This document shows positions 1 through 8,751 of a stretch of 64,000 bases of DNA, piece after piece (position 1 is the first letter of the stretch; each line of letters begins with the position of its first letter). Both the position numbers and the translations under genes were made by a program. A model generated the notes under the pieces. The model saw only the letters and a program-made list of their open reading frames with translations. It was not told where the DNA came from and made no database searches. The stretch comes from Rhodobacteraceae bacterium M382. Its GTDB lineage: Bacteria > Pseudomonadota > Alphaproteobacteria > Rhodobacterales > Rhodobacteraceae. The DNA lies in contig CP081098.1 of the NCBI GenBank assembly GCA_025141015.1, positions 310,001-374,000 of the forward strand. Direction: 5' to 3'.

Positions 1-666
1 GCCGAGGGCGGTGGCGAGGTCAAGGTGTTTGTCGATACCGCACCTGTGCCGGAAAAGGCATTGGGCCAGGCGGCCGGGTTGGGATGGCAGGGCAAACACA
101 CCAATCTGGTCAGCCGGGATTGGGGCAATTGGGCCTTTTTAGGGTCTGTTTTTACCACATTGGAATTGCCGGAGGACACAGCCGAGCCGGATCGCTGCGG
201 GTCGTGCCGGTCCTGTCTGGACGCCTGTCCGACCGATGCCTTTGTCGCCCCCTATCAGTTGGATGCGCGCCGGTGCATTTCCTATCTGACCATCGAGCAC
301 AAGGGGCCGGTGGCGGAAGATCTGAGGGCGCGGCTGGGCAATCGGATCTATGGCTGTGACGATTGTCTGGCAGCCTGTCCGTGGAACAAGTTCGCAGTGG
401 CGGCCAGCGATCTGCGCTATGCGGCGCGCGCGGAATTGAAAGCGCCAAAGCTGGCCGAGTTGGCGGAGTTGGATGACGCTGCATTTCGCGCGTTTTTTTC
501 CGGCTCGCCGATCAAGCGGGTCGGGCGCGACCGGTTTGTGCGCAATGTTCTGTATGCCATCGGCAATTCCGGTCAGGCAGAGTTGCGGTCGGTGGCACAG
601 GGGTTGTGTGACGATCCCGATCCGACAGTGGCCGATGCGGCCCGTTGGGCGGTGGCGCGTCTGTAG
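1..666 (+). CDS. queG: Epoxyqueuosine reductase QueG (3' part)
   Basis: The last 221 residues of QueG, the cobalamin- and Fe-S-dependent enzyme that reduces epoxyqueuosine to queuosine in tRNA. The reading frame is open from base 1, so the start and the N-terminal cobalamin-binding part lie outside the window. Two 4Fe-4S cysteine clusters are visible: [12 protein letters not shown] at fragment residues 66-77 and CDDCLAACP at 119-127. The second is followed by WNKF, which is typical of the family. The C-terminus ([11 protein letters not shown] then a short helical tail) resembles the HEAT-like end of QueG. The ferredoxin-like spacing also occurs in other reductases, but the combined pattern fits QueG well. 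Confidence 0.92.
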   Translation, partial: AEGGGEVKVFVDTAPVPEKALGQAAGLGWQGKHTNLVSRDWGNWAFLGSVFTTLELPEDTAEPDRCGSCRSCLDACPTDAFVAPYQLDARRCISYLTIEHKGPVAEDLRARLGNRIYGCDDCLAACPWNKFAVAASDLRYAARAELKAPKLAELAELDDAAFRAFFSGSPIKRVGRDRFVRNVLYAIGNSGQAELRSVAQGLCDDPDPTVADAARWAVARL

Positions 667-845
667 AGCGTTGCCGATTTCACGCGGTACCTCTTGACGC
701 TGCCTGAAATCAGAGATTTCAACGCGCCAAGAGATGGAGAGCGTTTCAGTTTAAAAATCGAAACGCGTGAGATGACGCAAACAGGCGGGACGTGTCGCGA
801 AACCTTGGTAGACCGATCCGGCGAACAGTCAGGGAGGTACGCGGC

Positions 846-2852
846 ATGGCGCTGGCGTTGGGGGTCGATACAGGTGGAACCTATACGGATGCGGTGTTGA
901 TCCGTGACGAGCGCGAGGTGATTGCCTCGGCCAAGTCGCTGACCACACGACAGGATCTGGCCATTGGTATTGGCGGCGCGATCCGGGCGGTTCTGGCCGA
1001 CAGTGGCGTGGCTGCTGCGGATGTGGGGATGGCGGCGTTGTCCACGACTTTGGCCACCAATGCGTTGGTCGAAGGGCAGGGCGGGCGCGTGGCGCTGATC
1101 TATATCGGGTTTCGGGCCGAAGATCTGGAGCGGCACGGGTTGGCCGAGGCGCTGAAGGGCGATCCGGCATTGGTCATGGCGGGGGGGCACACCCATGCCG
1201 GAGGCGAGGCGGCGGCGCTGGATGTCGAGGCGTTGAACGCATTTCTGGAGAGCGAGGCCAAGGGGGTGACCGGATTTGCGGTGGCCGGTGTCTTTGCCAC
1301 CCGCAACCCGGGACATGAATTGGAAGTGGCGCGGATCATCGGTGAGACCACCGGGCGGCCCGTAACCTGTTCGCACCAGTTGTCGGCCAAATTGAACGGA
1401 CCCAAGCGCGCGGTCACGGCGGTGTTGAATGCGCGGTTGATCGGGATGATCGACCGGTTGATTGGGCGGGCGCAGGAGACATTGGTGGATCTGGGCATTC
1501 AGGCTCCGATGATGGTGGTGCGCGGAGACGGGGCGTTGATGTCGGGCGAACAGGCCCGCGAGCGGCCGATCGAGACGATTCTGTCCGGGCCTGCGGCGTC
1601 GATTGTCGGGGCGCGCTGGATGACCGGGGTCGAGGATGCGTTGGTGTCCGACATTGGCGGGACAACGACGGATGTGGCGTTGTTGAGCGGCGGAAAGCCG
1701 GCGATTGATCCGGCCGGTGCCCGGGTTGGCGGGTTTCGCACCATGGTGGAAGCGGTTGCCATGCGCACCAGCGGGCTGGGCGGTGACAGCCAGGTCCATA
1801 TGAACACCTCCGGGTTGGCCGGGGGGCTGTTCCTGGGGCCGCGCCGCGTATTGCCCGCGTCGCTGATTGCCATGGAGGCCCCGGAGCTGGTGCATGACAC
1901 ATTGGATGCGCAGCTGCGATCGTCCACAGCCGGGGAATATGACGGGCGGTTTGTGCGGGCGGTTCCGAACATGCCGGTGGTTGGTCTGTCGGGGCGCGAA
2001 GAGGTGGTGCTGGAGCGGATCGGGGACCGGGTGCTGCCGATGGGGGATGTGCTGAGGACCCGGATGGAGCAGGGCGCGCTGAACCGGTTGGTCGATCGTG
2101 GCGTGGTGCAGGTGTCGGGGATTACCCCATCGGATGCCAGCCACGTATTGGGCCGGGTCGACGCCTGGGACCGGGACGCGGCGGACAAGGCGCTGACCCT
2201 GTTTGCGCGACGCCGGATCGGGTCCGGCGACATGGCCGCGACCGGGTCACAGCAGTTGGCTCAGATGATCATTGACCAGCTGACCGAGCAGACGGCGCTG
2301 ACCCTGTTGGAAGCGGCCTTTGCCGAGGAAGCGGATGGGTTCGGCATTCCCGGTGATCAACTGGCGCGTCACGTGCTGATGCAGCGGGGGTTGGACAAAC
2401 ACCGGGGGCTGATCGCGCTGGATGCATCGGTGAACGTGGATGTGGTCGGGTTGGGGGCATCGGCACCCAGCTATTACCCGGCAGTGGGCGACCGGTTGCA
2501 TTGTCGGATGATCCTGCCACCGCACGCCGGTGTGGCCAATGCGATCGGAGCTGTTGTGGGCCGTGTATCGGTGCGGCGCAGCGGCACGGTCACCAGCCCG
2601 TCGGAGGGGCGGTACCGGGTGCATCTGGACACCGGGCCGGAGGATTTCGAGGAGTCCGATGCGGCGTTGGAGATGCTGGAGCGTGCTTTGACACAGGACG
2701 CGCGGTCGGCGGCCGAAGAGGCCGGGGCCCAGGATATCAACATCCATGTGGAGCGGGACCTGAGGACTGCTTTGGTGGAGGCCAAGCAGGTGTTTGTCGA
2801 AGGCATGTTGACGGTTGAGGCCAGTGGTCGACCGCGGGTGGCCGTGGGGTGA
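846..2852 (+). CDS. Hydantoinase/oxoprolinase family protein
   Basis: A 668-residue protein of the hydantoinase A/oxoprolinase ATPase family, which uses ATP to open cyclic amides or carboxylate ketones. The start ATG at 846 is chosen because AGGGAGG lies just upstream and the protein then opens with the actin-like phosphate loop DTGGTYTD (residues 8-15). A second nucleotide-binding motif, DIGGTTTDVALL, lies near residue 270, and the SGPAAS signature precedes it. It is a stand-alone subunit; no HyuB partner follows. The length matches single-subunit relatives (650-700 residues) rather than the 1,200-residue fused oxoprolinase. The substrate cannot be read from sequence. It lies downstream of queG across a 179-base gap and is probably transcribed separately. 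Confidence 0.8.
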   Translation: MALALGVDTGGTYTDAVLIRDEREVIASAKSLTTRQDLAIGIGGAIRAVLADSGVAAADVGMAALSTTLATNALVEGQGGRVALIYIGFRAEDLERHGLAEALKGDPALVMAGGHTHAGGEAAALDVEALNAFLESEAKGVTGFAVAGVFATRNPGHELEVARIIGETTGRPVTCSHQLSAKLNGPKRAVTAVLNARLIGMIDRLIGRAQETLVDLGIQAPMMVVRGDGALMSGEQARERPIETILSGPAASIVGARWMTGVEDALVSDIGGTTTDVALLSGGKPAIDPAGARVGGFRTMVEAVAMRTSGLGGDSQVHMNTSGLAGGLFLGPRRVLPASLIAMEAPELVHDTLDAQLRSSTAGEYDGRFVRAVPNMPVVGLSGREEVVLERIGDRVLPMGDVLRTRMEQGALNRLVDRGVVQVSGITPSDASHVLGRVDAWDRDAADKALTLFARRRIGSGDMAATGSQQLAQMIIDQLTEQTALTLLEAAFAEEADGFGIPGDQLARHVLMQRGLDKHRGLIALDASVNVDVVGLGASAPSYYPAVGDRLHCRMILPPHAGVANAIGAVVGRVSVRRSGTVTSPSEGRYRVHLDTGPEDFEESDAALEMLERALTQDARSAAEEAGAQDINIHVERDLRTALVEAKQVFVEGMLTVEASGRPRVAVG

Positions 2853-2930
2853 CGCCAGCGTGATGGGCAGGGGGCCTACAGCCGGTGAACGGCGGGCTCC
2901 CGCCCGGTCTTATTGCATCAAAATGCAATG

Positions 2931-2975
2931 CGCCCCGTTGGGCGTGGCAGCGCGGCACGCCGCGCTGCGGGCAGG
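2931..2975. repeat. REP-like palindromic element, copy 1
   Basis: GTTGGGCGTGGC is followed by a perfect 10-bp stem (GCAGCGCGGC, loop AC, complement) at 2947-2968. A related element with the same leader but a different stem sequence lies at 23299-23337. The element sits between the stop of the hydantoinase-like gene and the stop of the VOC gene, so it may also act as a shared terminator, although no T-tract follows. Confidence 0.5.
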
Positions 2976-2979
2976 CGGG

Positions 2980-3402
2980 TCAGTCTTTTGGGCGGCTTGG
3001 CACCCAGGCATATCCGTTGGAACATAGAATATAGGCTTCGCGCAGGCCGTGGGGTTTGTCGGTGGGCGGTTGCAGCACCATGGCCCCGAACGCCGTGGCC
3101 CGTTGCACGGCGTCATCCGGGTCGGTGTCATACAGACGGATTTCCAACCCGGCCCCGCGTGGCGGGTTTTCCGGCAGCAGATTCAACAGCGGGTTGGCGT
3201 GATAGGTGCCATCCGCGTGCAGCTGAAACACCTGATCGCCATAGGTGACGATGGCGAAATCTGCTGTGACCTGATGGCCCGTCATATCAAAAACAGTCTC
3301 TAAAAAGGCGATTTCGCCGGGAACATCCTGCACCAGCAGGTTTATTCCGATCCCTTTGAGGCCACGCCCAAAGCTGTCTGCATCTATTGTGTCATACTCC
3401 AT
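2980..3402 (-). CDS. VOC (glyoxalase/dioxygenase superfamily) protein
   Basis: A 140-residue protein with the beta-alpha-beta-beta-beta layout of the vicinal-oxygen-chelate fold. An N-terminal half (GIGINLLVQDVPGEIAFLE) leads into a second half (GLEIRLYDTDPDDAVQRA) and a C-terminal strand reading EAYILCSNGYAWVPS. Candidate metal ligands include H45 and E91, but assignment is not secure. Family members are small metal-dependent lyases, dioxygenases or resistance proteins; the function here is unknown. It is convergent with the upstream hydantoinase-like gene and divergent from ade, with about 140 bases between them that must hold both promoters. Confidence 0.65.
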   Translation of the reverse strand: MEYDTIDADSFGRGLKGIGINLLVQDVPGEIAFLETVFDMTGHQVTADFAIVTYGDQVFQLHADGTYHANPLLNLLPENPPRGAGLEIRLYDTDPDDAVQRATAFGAMVLQPPTDKPHGLREAYILCSNGYAWVPSRPKD

Positions 3403-3544
3403 GCGCCAAGGTTCGCCGGAGTGGGCAGTTCAGGCAAGCGGAGAATTGCGATTGGTCCCGGATTTGACGCCCGTTGTCATTGTATTGTCATCGCGCACCA
3501 GTAGCGGGGGTTGAACTCTGACGCACAATCATAACAATTGGTTC

Positions 3545-5362
3545 ATGGAACAGACGCATTTCCCGACATGGCCCGAAACCGCCCCGAAACTCATCTCTGT
3601 TGCCGCAGGTCGTGCCCCTGCGGACACGGTCATTCGTGGTGGGATCTGGGTGAATGTGCACACGCGCGAGGTGTTGCCCGGGCATGACATCGCCATCGTG
3701 GCGGGGCGGATTGCCTGTGTGGTGCCGGATGCCACATATTGCACCGGGCCCGACACCCAGATCATCGAGGCCAATGGGCGGTACATGATTCCGGGGCTGT
3801 GTGATGCGCATATGCATATCGAAAGCGGTATGCTGACCCCGGCGGAATTTGCCCGCGCCGTCATCCCGCATGGCACCACCAGCATGTTCACCGACCCGCA
3901 TGAGATCGCCAATGTCATGGGGTTGGAGGGCGTGCGGCTGATGCATGACGAGGCGCTGTTGCAACCGGTCAATATTTTCACCCAGATGCCATCCTGTGCG
4001 CCGTCAGCACCGGGTTTGGAAACCACAGGGCATGAGATTTCACCCGAAGACGTGGCCGAGGCGATGACCTGGCCCGGCATTGTCGGGTTGGGGGAAATGA
4101 TGAATTTCCCCGGCGTTGCCAACGCGGACCCCAAGATGCTGGCCGAAATCGCGGCGACCCAGAATGCCGGCAAAACCGTGGGTGGGCATTATGCGTCGCC
4201 TGATTTGGGGCCTGATTTTGCGGCCTATGTGGCCGGTGGCCCGGCGGATGACCACGAAGGCACCTGCGAGGCGGACGCCATTGCGCGGATGCGACAGGGG
4301 ATGCGGTCGATGATCCGGTTGGGGTCGGCGTGGTACGATGTGGAAACCCAGATCACCGCGATCACCAAAAAGGGGCTGGATCCGCGCAACATGATCCTGT
4401 GCACCGATGATTGTCATTCCGGCACGCTGGTCAATGACGGCCATATGAACCGGGTGGTGCGCCACGCGATCGACTGTGGCTGTGATCCGGTGGTGGCCTT
4501 GCAGATGGCGACGATCAACACCGCCACGCATTTCGGGTTGGAGCGGGAGATCGGATCGCTGACGCCGGGGCGGCGGGCGGATGTGATCCTGACGTCGGAT
4601 CTGCGCACGCTGCCGATCGAGGTGGTGGTCGCGCGCGGACAAGTGGTGGCCAAAAGCGGCTCTATTACGGTGGAATGCCCGCATTTGCAGTGGCCGGACC
4701 ATGCGCGGGGCACCGTGCATCTGGGGCATGCGCTGAGCGATGCGGATTTCCGGATTGCGGCACCCGAGGGGGCCAATCAGGTGCGCGCCAATGTGATCGG
4801 TGTGGTCGAAAACCAGGCCCCGACACGGGCGTTGCAGTTTGATCTGCCGGTGCGCAACGGGTTGGTCGAGACCGGGGAACTGTCCGGGGAGGCCGACGTT
4901 TGTCAGATCGCTTTGGTGGAGCGGCATCGCGCGACCGGGGGCGTGACCAATGCCTTTGTCTCTGGGTTTGGATACCAGGGCTGTATGGCGATGGCGTCAA
5001 CCGTGGCACATGACAGCCACCATATGATTGTGGTGGGGACCGACCGGGCGCAGATGGCGTTGGCGGCCAACCGATTGGCCGAGGTGGGCGGTGGTATCAC
5101 CGTGTTCCGCGATGGTCAGGAATTGGCGCTGGTCGAATTGCCGATTGCCGGGTTGATGTCGGACAGCCCTGCCACAGACGTCGCGGCCAAGGCGCAGGCG
5201 ATGATGGAGGCCATGCAGGCCTGTGGCTGTCAATTGAACAATGCCTATATGCAGCATTCGCTGTTGGCGCTGGTCGTCATTCCCGAACTCAGGATTTCGG
5301 ATCTGGGGTTGGTGGATGTGCGATCTTTCACGAAAATCCCAGTATTAGAGCCTGTTTCATGA
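3545..5362 (+). CDS. ade: Adenine deaminase
   Basis: A 605-residue metal-dependent amidohydrolase that converts adenine to hypoxanthine plus ammonia. The amidohydrolase HxH motif is in DAHMHIESG (H89, H91), followed by HGTTSMFTDPHEIANV, typical of bacterial Ade. A later CTDDCHSGTLVNDGHMN block carries the metal-binding Asp/His region, and the protein ends with the usual C-terminal beta domain containing an AYMQHSLLALVVIPELRIS stretch. The length matches Ade (about 580-605). No strong Shine-Dalgarno precedes the ATG, so translation initiation may be weak. It overlaps amn by 4 bases, placing adenine deamination directly after adenine release from AMP. Confidence 0.93.
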   Translation: MEQTHFPTWPETAPKLISVAAGRAPADTVIRGGIWVNVHTREVLPGHDIAIVAGRIACVVPDATYCTGPDTQIIEANGRYMIPGLCDAHMHIESGMLTPAEFARAVIPHGTTSMFTDPHEIANVMGLEGVRLMHDEALLQPVNIFTQMPSCAPSAPGLETTGHEISPEDVAEAMTWPGIVGLGEMMNFPGVANADPKMLAEIAATQNAGKTVGGHYASPDLGPDFAAYVAGGPADDHEGTCEADAIARMRQGMRSMIRLGSAWYDVETQITAITKKGLDPRNMILCTDDCHSGTLVNDGHMNRVVRHAIDCGCDPVVALQMATINTATHFGLEREIGSLTPGRRADVILTSDLRTLPIEVVVARGQVVAKSGSITVECPHLQWPDHARGTVHLGHALSDADFRIAAPEGANQVRANVIGVVENQAPTRALQFDLPVRNGLVETGELSGEADVCQIALVERHRATGGVTNAFVSGFGYQGCMAMASTVAHDSHHMIVVGTDRAQMALAANRLAEVGGGITVFRDGQELALVELPIAGLMSDSPATDVAAKAQAMMEAMQACGCQLNNAYMQHSLLALVVIPELRISDLGLVDVRSFTKIPVLEPVS

Positions 5363-6825
5363 TCAACCTGTGTCTGCCACCGGATCTTCCGGCCCCCGAA
5401 ACCTTTACCGATGCCACGGCAGCGGTGGATCGGTTGGTGGAGCTGTATGAAAGCGCCACCGAATATCTGTGTACCGAATTTTCCCGCGCCATGGTCAAGG
5501 GCGCGCCGGATTGCCGGATCCGCGCCTATTACCCGGAAATTCGGGTCACAACATCCAGTTTTGCCCAGGTCGACACGCGGCTGAGCTATGGCCACGTGGT
5601 GTCGCCGGGCACCTATGCGACCACCGTGACCCGACCCAGCCTGTTTCGGCACTATCTGACCCAGCAGATTGATCTGCTGATCTGCAATCACGGCCAGCCC
5701 GTCACCATTGGCCCGTCAAACACGCCAATTCCGCTGCATTTTGCGGTTGCCTCGCAGCCCGGCCTGACCGTTCCCCAAGAGGGGGCGGCGGGGTTCACGT
5801 TGCGCGATGTGTTTGATGTGCCGGACCTGAGCACCACCAACGACGATATCGTCAATGGAACGGTCCAATCGGATAGCGCAACAGGGCCGCTGGCCTTGTT
5901 CACCGCCCAACGGATTGATTATTCGCTGGCCCGGCTGTCGCATTACACGGCGACCGAGCCCGAACATTTCCAGAACCATGTTCTGTTCACCAACTATCAG
6001 TTCTATGTGGCCGAATTCGAAGCCTATGCGCGGGGACAGCTGGCAGACCCGAAATCCGGCTACGTCAGCTTTGTTTCGACGGGGAATGTCGAAATTACCG
6101 ACCCGGATATGGCGATTGCGCCGGTTGAGAAGCAGCCGCAAATGCCGACCTATCACCTGAAACGCGCCGATGGCAGCGGCATCACCCTGGTCAATATCGG
6201 GGTTGGTCCGTCAAACGCCAAAACCGCGACGGACCATATTGCTGTGCTGCGGCCGCATGCCTGGTTGATGGTGGGCCATTGCGCGGGGCTGAGGAATACG
6301 CAGGCGCTGGGCGATTTCGTGCTGGCGCATGCCTATCTGCGCGAGGATCACGTGCTGGACGATGACCTGCCGGTGTGGACTCCGATCCCGGCGCTGGCCG
6401 AGATCCAGATCGCGTTGGAACAGGCCGTGGCCGAAGTGACCGAGCTGAAGGGGTATGACCTGAAGCGCATCATGCGGACCGGCACAGTCGCCACCATCGA
6501 CAACCGCAACTGGGAGCTGCGCGACCAATCCGGGCCGGTTCAGCGGCTGTCGCAATCGCGCGCCATTGCGTTGGATATGGAGAGCGCAACGATTGCGGCA
6601 AACGGGTATCGGTTCCGCGTGCCTTATGGCACGTTGCTGTGTGTCAGCGACAAACCGTTGCACGGGGAATTGAAGCTGCCGGGGATGGCGTCAGATTTCT
6701 ATAAAACGCAGGTGGCACGCCATCTGATGATTGGTATACGTGCTATGGAACAGTTGCGCGGTATGCCGCTGGAACGGTTGCACAGCCGGAAATTGCGTTC
6801 ATTTGACGAGACCGCGTTCCTGTAA
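5359..6825 (+). CDS. amn: AMP nucleosidase
   Basis: A 488-residue AMP nucleosidase that splits AMP into adenine and ribose 5-phosphate, controlling adenylate pools. The N-terminal Amn-specific domain (SYGHVVSPGTYATTVTRP) is followed by a nucleoside-phosphorylase-like domain with GVGPSNAKTATDHIAVLRP, a GHCAGLR loop near residue 310, and ALDMESATIAANGYR near residue 397, where the Glu is expected to bind the ribose hydroxyls. The start ATG overlaps the ade stop (ATGA), which implies translational coupling. Together ade and amn would carry AMP through adenine to hypoxanthine with release of ammonia. Confidence 0.93.
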   Translation: MINLCLPPDLPAPETFTDATAAVDRLVELYESATEYLCTEFSRAMVKGAPDCRIRAYYPEIRVTTSSFAQVDTRLSYGHVVSPGTYATTVTRPSLFRHYLTQQIDLLICNHGQPVTIGPSNTPIPLHFAVASQPGLTVPQEGAAGFTLRDVFDVPDLSTTNDDIVNGTVQSDSATGPLALFTAQRIDYSLARLSHYTATEPEHFQNHVLFTNYQFYVAEFEAYARGQLADPKSGYVSFVSTGNVEITDPDMAIAPVEKQPQMPTYHLKRADGSGITLVNIGVGPSNAKTATDHIAVLRPHAWLMVGHCAGLRNTQALGDFVLAHAYLREDHVLDDDLPVWTPIPALAEIQIALEQAVAEVTELKGYDLKRIMRTGTVATIDNRNWELRDQSGPVQRLSQSRAIALDMESATIAANGYRFRVPYGTLLCVSDKPLHGELKLPGMASDFYKTQVARHLMIGIRAMEQLRGMPLERLHSRKLRSFDETAFL

Positions 6826-6968
6826 CCCCACGGAAATTGCGATTTTCTGGTGGAAAAGGCGCGATTTTCCCTTGTTTTCTTACACAATCCGTTGTGTTCA
6901 TACACTACATACCGTTAAAGTTACGCGATGAGGCCCCATAAGTCGGGCAGTCTTAAGGAGAAAAAAAG

Positions 6969-7256
6969 ATGGCCAAACCGATGACCAAGACCCAGCTCGT
7001 AGCTGCTCTGGCCGAGGAAATGGGCACTGACAAAAAAGCGGCTGGTGCTGCTTTGGATGCAATCAGCGCCCTGATCACCCGCGAAGTTGCAGGCGGCGGT
7101 GCCGTGACTCTGCCGAATATCGGCAAGATCTATTGCCGCGAGCGCCCCGAGCGCATGGTGCGCAACCCCGCCACCGGCGAACAGTTCAAGAAAGAAGCCG
7201 ACAAGGTGGTCAAGATGACCATTGCCAAGGCTCTGAAAGACAGCGTCAACGGCTGA
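6969..7256 (+). CDS. HU-family DNA-binding protein
   Basis: A 95-residue histone-like protein of the HU/IHF family, binding DNA non-specifically in the nucleoid. MTKTQLVAALAEEMGTDKKA is the dimerising helical N-terminus. The beta-arm region reads GAVTLPNIGKIYCRERPERM, followed by RNPATGE, the signature of the DNA-embracing arm, and a basic C-terminal helix. A strong ribosome site (AAGGAG) lies 9 bases before the ATG. A hairpin terminator follows directly, so it is monocistronic. The cysteine in the arm region is unusual for classical HU but occurs in alphaproteobacterial paralogues. Codon use is biased to GCC/CTG, consistent with high expression. Confidence 0.9.
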   Translation: MAKPMTKTQLVAALAEEMGTDKKAAGAALDAISALITREVAGGGAVTLPNIGKIYCRERPERMVRNPATGEQFKKEADKVVKMTIAKALKDSVNG

Positions 7257-7280
7257 TAGAAACCAAGATTGGTTTTTTGG

Positions 7281-7309
7281 AAAGGGTCGCCCGTGGGTGG
7301 CCCTTTTTG
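7281..7309 (+). terminator. Rho-independent terminator after the HU gene
   Basis: AAAGGGTCGCC pairs with GGTGGCCCTTT (one or two G-U pairs) around a short loop, followed by a run of T. It lies 24 bases downstream of the HU stop codon. Confidence 0.8.
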
Positions 7310-7412
7310 TTTGTGAGGTGTCAGGGGGCGGTACCACGCCTTGGCCCCGTGCGCCGCGGGCAGTTGGGTGACAGAAAAGCGGCGTGCAGAATTGATCCGA
7401 TGCGTGGGATGT

Positions 7413-7451
7413 AAAAAGCCCCCCGGCGCAGGGTCGCGCCGAGGGGCTTTT
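7413..7451 (-). terminator. Terminator ending the ABC-transporter operon
   Basis: AAAAAGCCCC and CGGCGC pair with GCGCCG and GGGGCTTTT around the loop AGGGTC. A-runs and T-runs on both flanks let it work in both directions. It lies about 20 bases past the stop of the last permease gene and just downstream of the HU terminator. Confidence 0.8.
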
Positions 7452-7473
7452 CAGTGTGTGACTGATGCAAAGA

Positions 7474-8751
7474 TCAGTTGTCGGTGCCCGTCGACAATGT
7501 GTTTGGCGCAAACACATTGCCAAACCCGGAGTCGTTGGAAGGCGCTTTGGATTCTTCCTCTTCTTCGCCGGATTCGTCGGACTGTAGGGTATTGGGGGCA
7601 AACACACCGCCAAAGCCTGAGTTGTTGGATTTGGGCTGGGTGGTTGTGTCTTCTTGGGTTGTGCCCTCTTCCGCAGCCTTGGCTGCCGCTTCGGCAGCGC
7701 GGGCGGCGCGTTCTTCGCGCAGTTTCTGGATGCGCAGTTCTGTTTCCAGTTTTTTCTGTTCCTTGATGCTGGCCACGCATTGCGCCGGGCTGTGCACCAT
7801 GGCGGTGCCGACCACGGTGATCGACCCGATCACAAAGAGCACCAGCGCCATGGCCGCAGCATTGCCGGTCAGCAGACGAGGCAGGCGGAAGCCGGTGGAG
7901 ACGTCTTTGACCGAGGCACCTTTGCGCGCCAGTGCGGCCAGTTCCTTGCGTTTGATGTTGGCTTCGTTGAACAGCGCGGCAAAGATGGTCAGCACAACGA
8001 TCATAAAGGCCAGGGCCGAAATCGCAGGTGTGATGCCATAGCGGACCTTTTGTGCCAGTTCGATGGTCAGGGTCGGATATTCGCCAAAGGTGAAGGTGGT
8101 GGTGTTGTAGTTTTCGAACGACGCCAGGAACGCCAGCACCGCCGCAGATGCGATCGCGGGCCGCATGAAGGGCATCAGGATCTTGCGGAAGGCCTGGGCA
8201 TGGGTGGCGCCCAGATCCAAGGCCGCTTCGGTCAGGGCGATGTCATAGCGTTGCAGGCGCGCCACCAGCACCAACATGCAGTAGCTGGCGATAAAGGTGG
8301 ATTGCCCGATGATGGTCAGGAACAGCCCGTTGGACAGGAAGCTGTCAGCCCCCAGCCCGAGAAAGCGGTTGACCCGGTCCCAGAACACCAGCGTCGAAAT
8401 CCCCAGCACCACGCCCGGAATCAGGATCGGGGCAATGATGATGGTGTAATAGGTCGCCCGCAGCTTTGGCCAGATCTGGGTCAGCATCAGCGCCCCGGCC
8501 AGCCCCATGGTCACCGACAGGATGACGGTGCCAAAGCCGACCAGGATCGAATTCTTGATGCCGTTCAGAATGCGTTCGTCCTGAAACAGAGCCGAAAACC
8601 ATTCAAACGTCAGGCATTCCCAGGGGGCCGCCCGCGGAAACCCGGGCGAGTTGAAGGCAGTGATCGACATGATCACCAATGGGCCCAGCAGATAGGCAAA
8701 GAAGAGCGCCAGATAGGCCCAGATTGAGAGGCGCAGGAAGGAATTTTTCAT
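7474..8751 (-). CDS. PotC-type ABC transporter permease with C-terminal extension
   Basis: A 425-residue inner-membrane permease of the spermidine/putrescine (PotC) type. Six membrane segments span residues 10-265, with the coupling motif EAALDLGATHAQAFRKILMP near 176-195. Ordinary PotC proteins stop near residue 265-280. This one continues with an extra hydrophobic segment (AAAMALVLFVIGSITVV, near 300-320), a charged Ala/Glu/Arg-rich probable coiled coil, and an acidic low-complexity tail that carries two near-identical 15-residue motifs ending VFAPNTL. Its start overlaps the upstream permease stop by 4 bases, so it is the last gene of the SBP-ATPase-permease-permease operon. The role of the tail is unknown. 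Confidence 0.88.
   Translation of the reverse strand: MKNSFLRLSIWAYLALFFAYLLGPLVIMSITAFNSPGFPRAAPWECLTFEWFSALFQDERILNGIKNSILVGFGTVILSVTMGLAGALMLTQIWPKLRATYYTIIIAPILIPGVVLGISTLVFWDRVNRFLGLGADSFLSNGLFLTIIGQSTFIASYCMLVLVARLQRYDIALTEAALDLGATHAQAFRKILMPFMRPAIASAAVLAFLASFENYNTTTFTFGEYPTLTIELAQKVRYGITPAISALAFMIVVLTIFAALFNEANIKRKELAALARKGASVKDVSTGFRLPRLLTGNAAAMALVLFVIGSITVVGTAMVHSPAQCVASIKEQKKLETELRIQKLREERAARAAEAAAKAAEEGTTQEDTTTQPKSNNSGFGGVFAPNTLQSDESGEEEEESKAPSNDSGFGNVFAPNTLSTGTDN
7495..7629 (-). repeat. Duplicated 15-codon motif in the permease tail
   Basis: Two in-frame 45-base copies at 7585-7629 (SNNSGFGGVFAPNTL) and 7495-7539 (SNDSGFGNVFAPNTL) are separated by 15 acidic codons (Glu/Ser/Asp). 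Thirteen of 15 residues are identical, but the DNA has diverged more, mostly at third positions, which implies that the peptide motif is selected. Confidence 0.85.

Noticed and set aside
573-2144. A 523-codon reverse frame opposite the hydantoinase-like gene
   Set aside because: No domain, extreme Arg/Gln/His content, and the forward gene is strongly supported.
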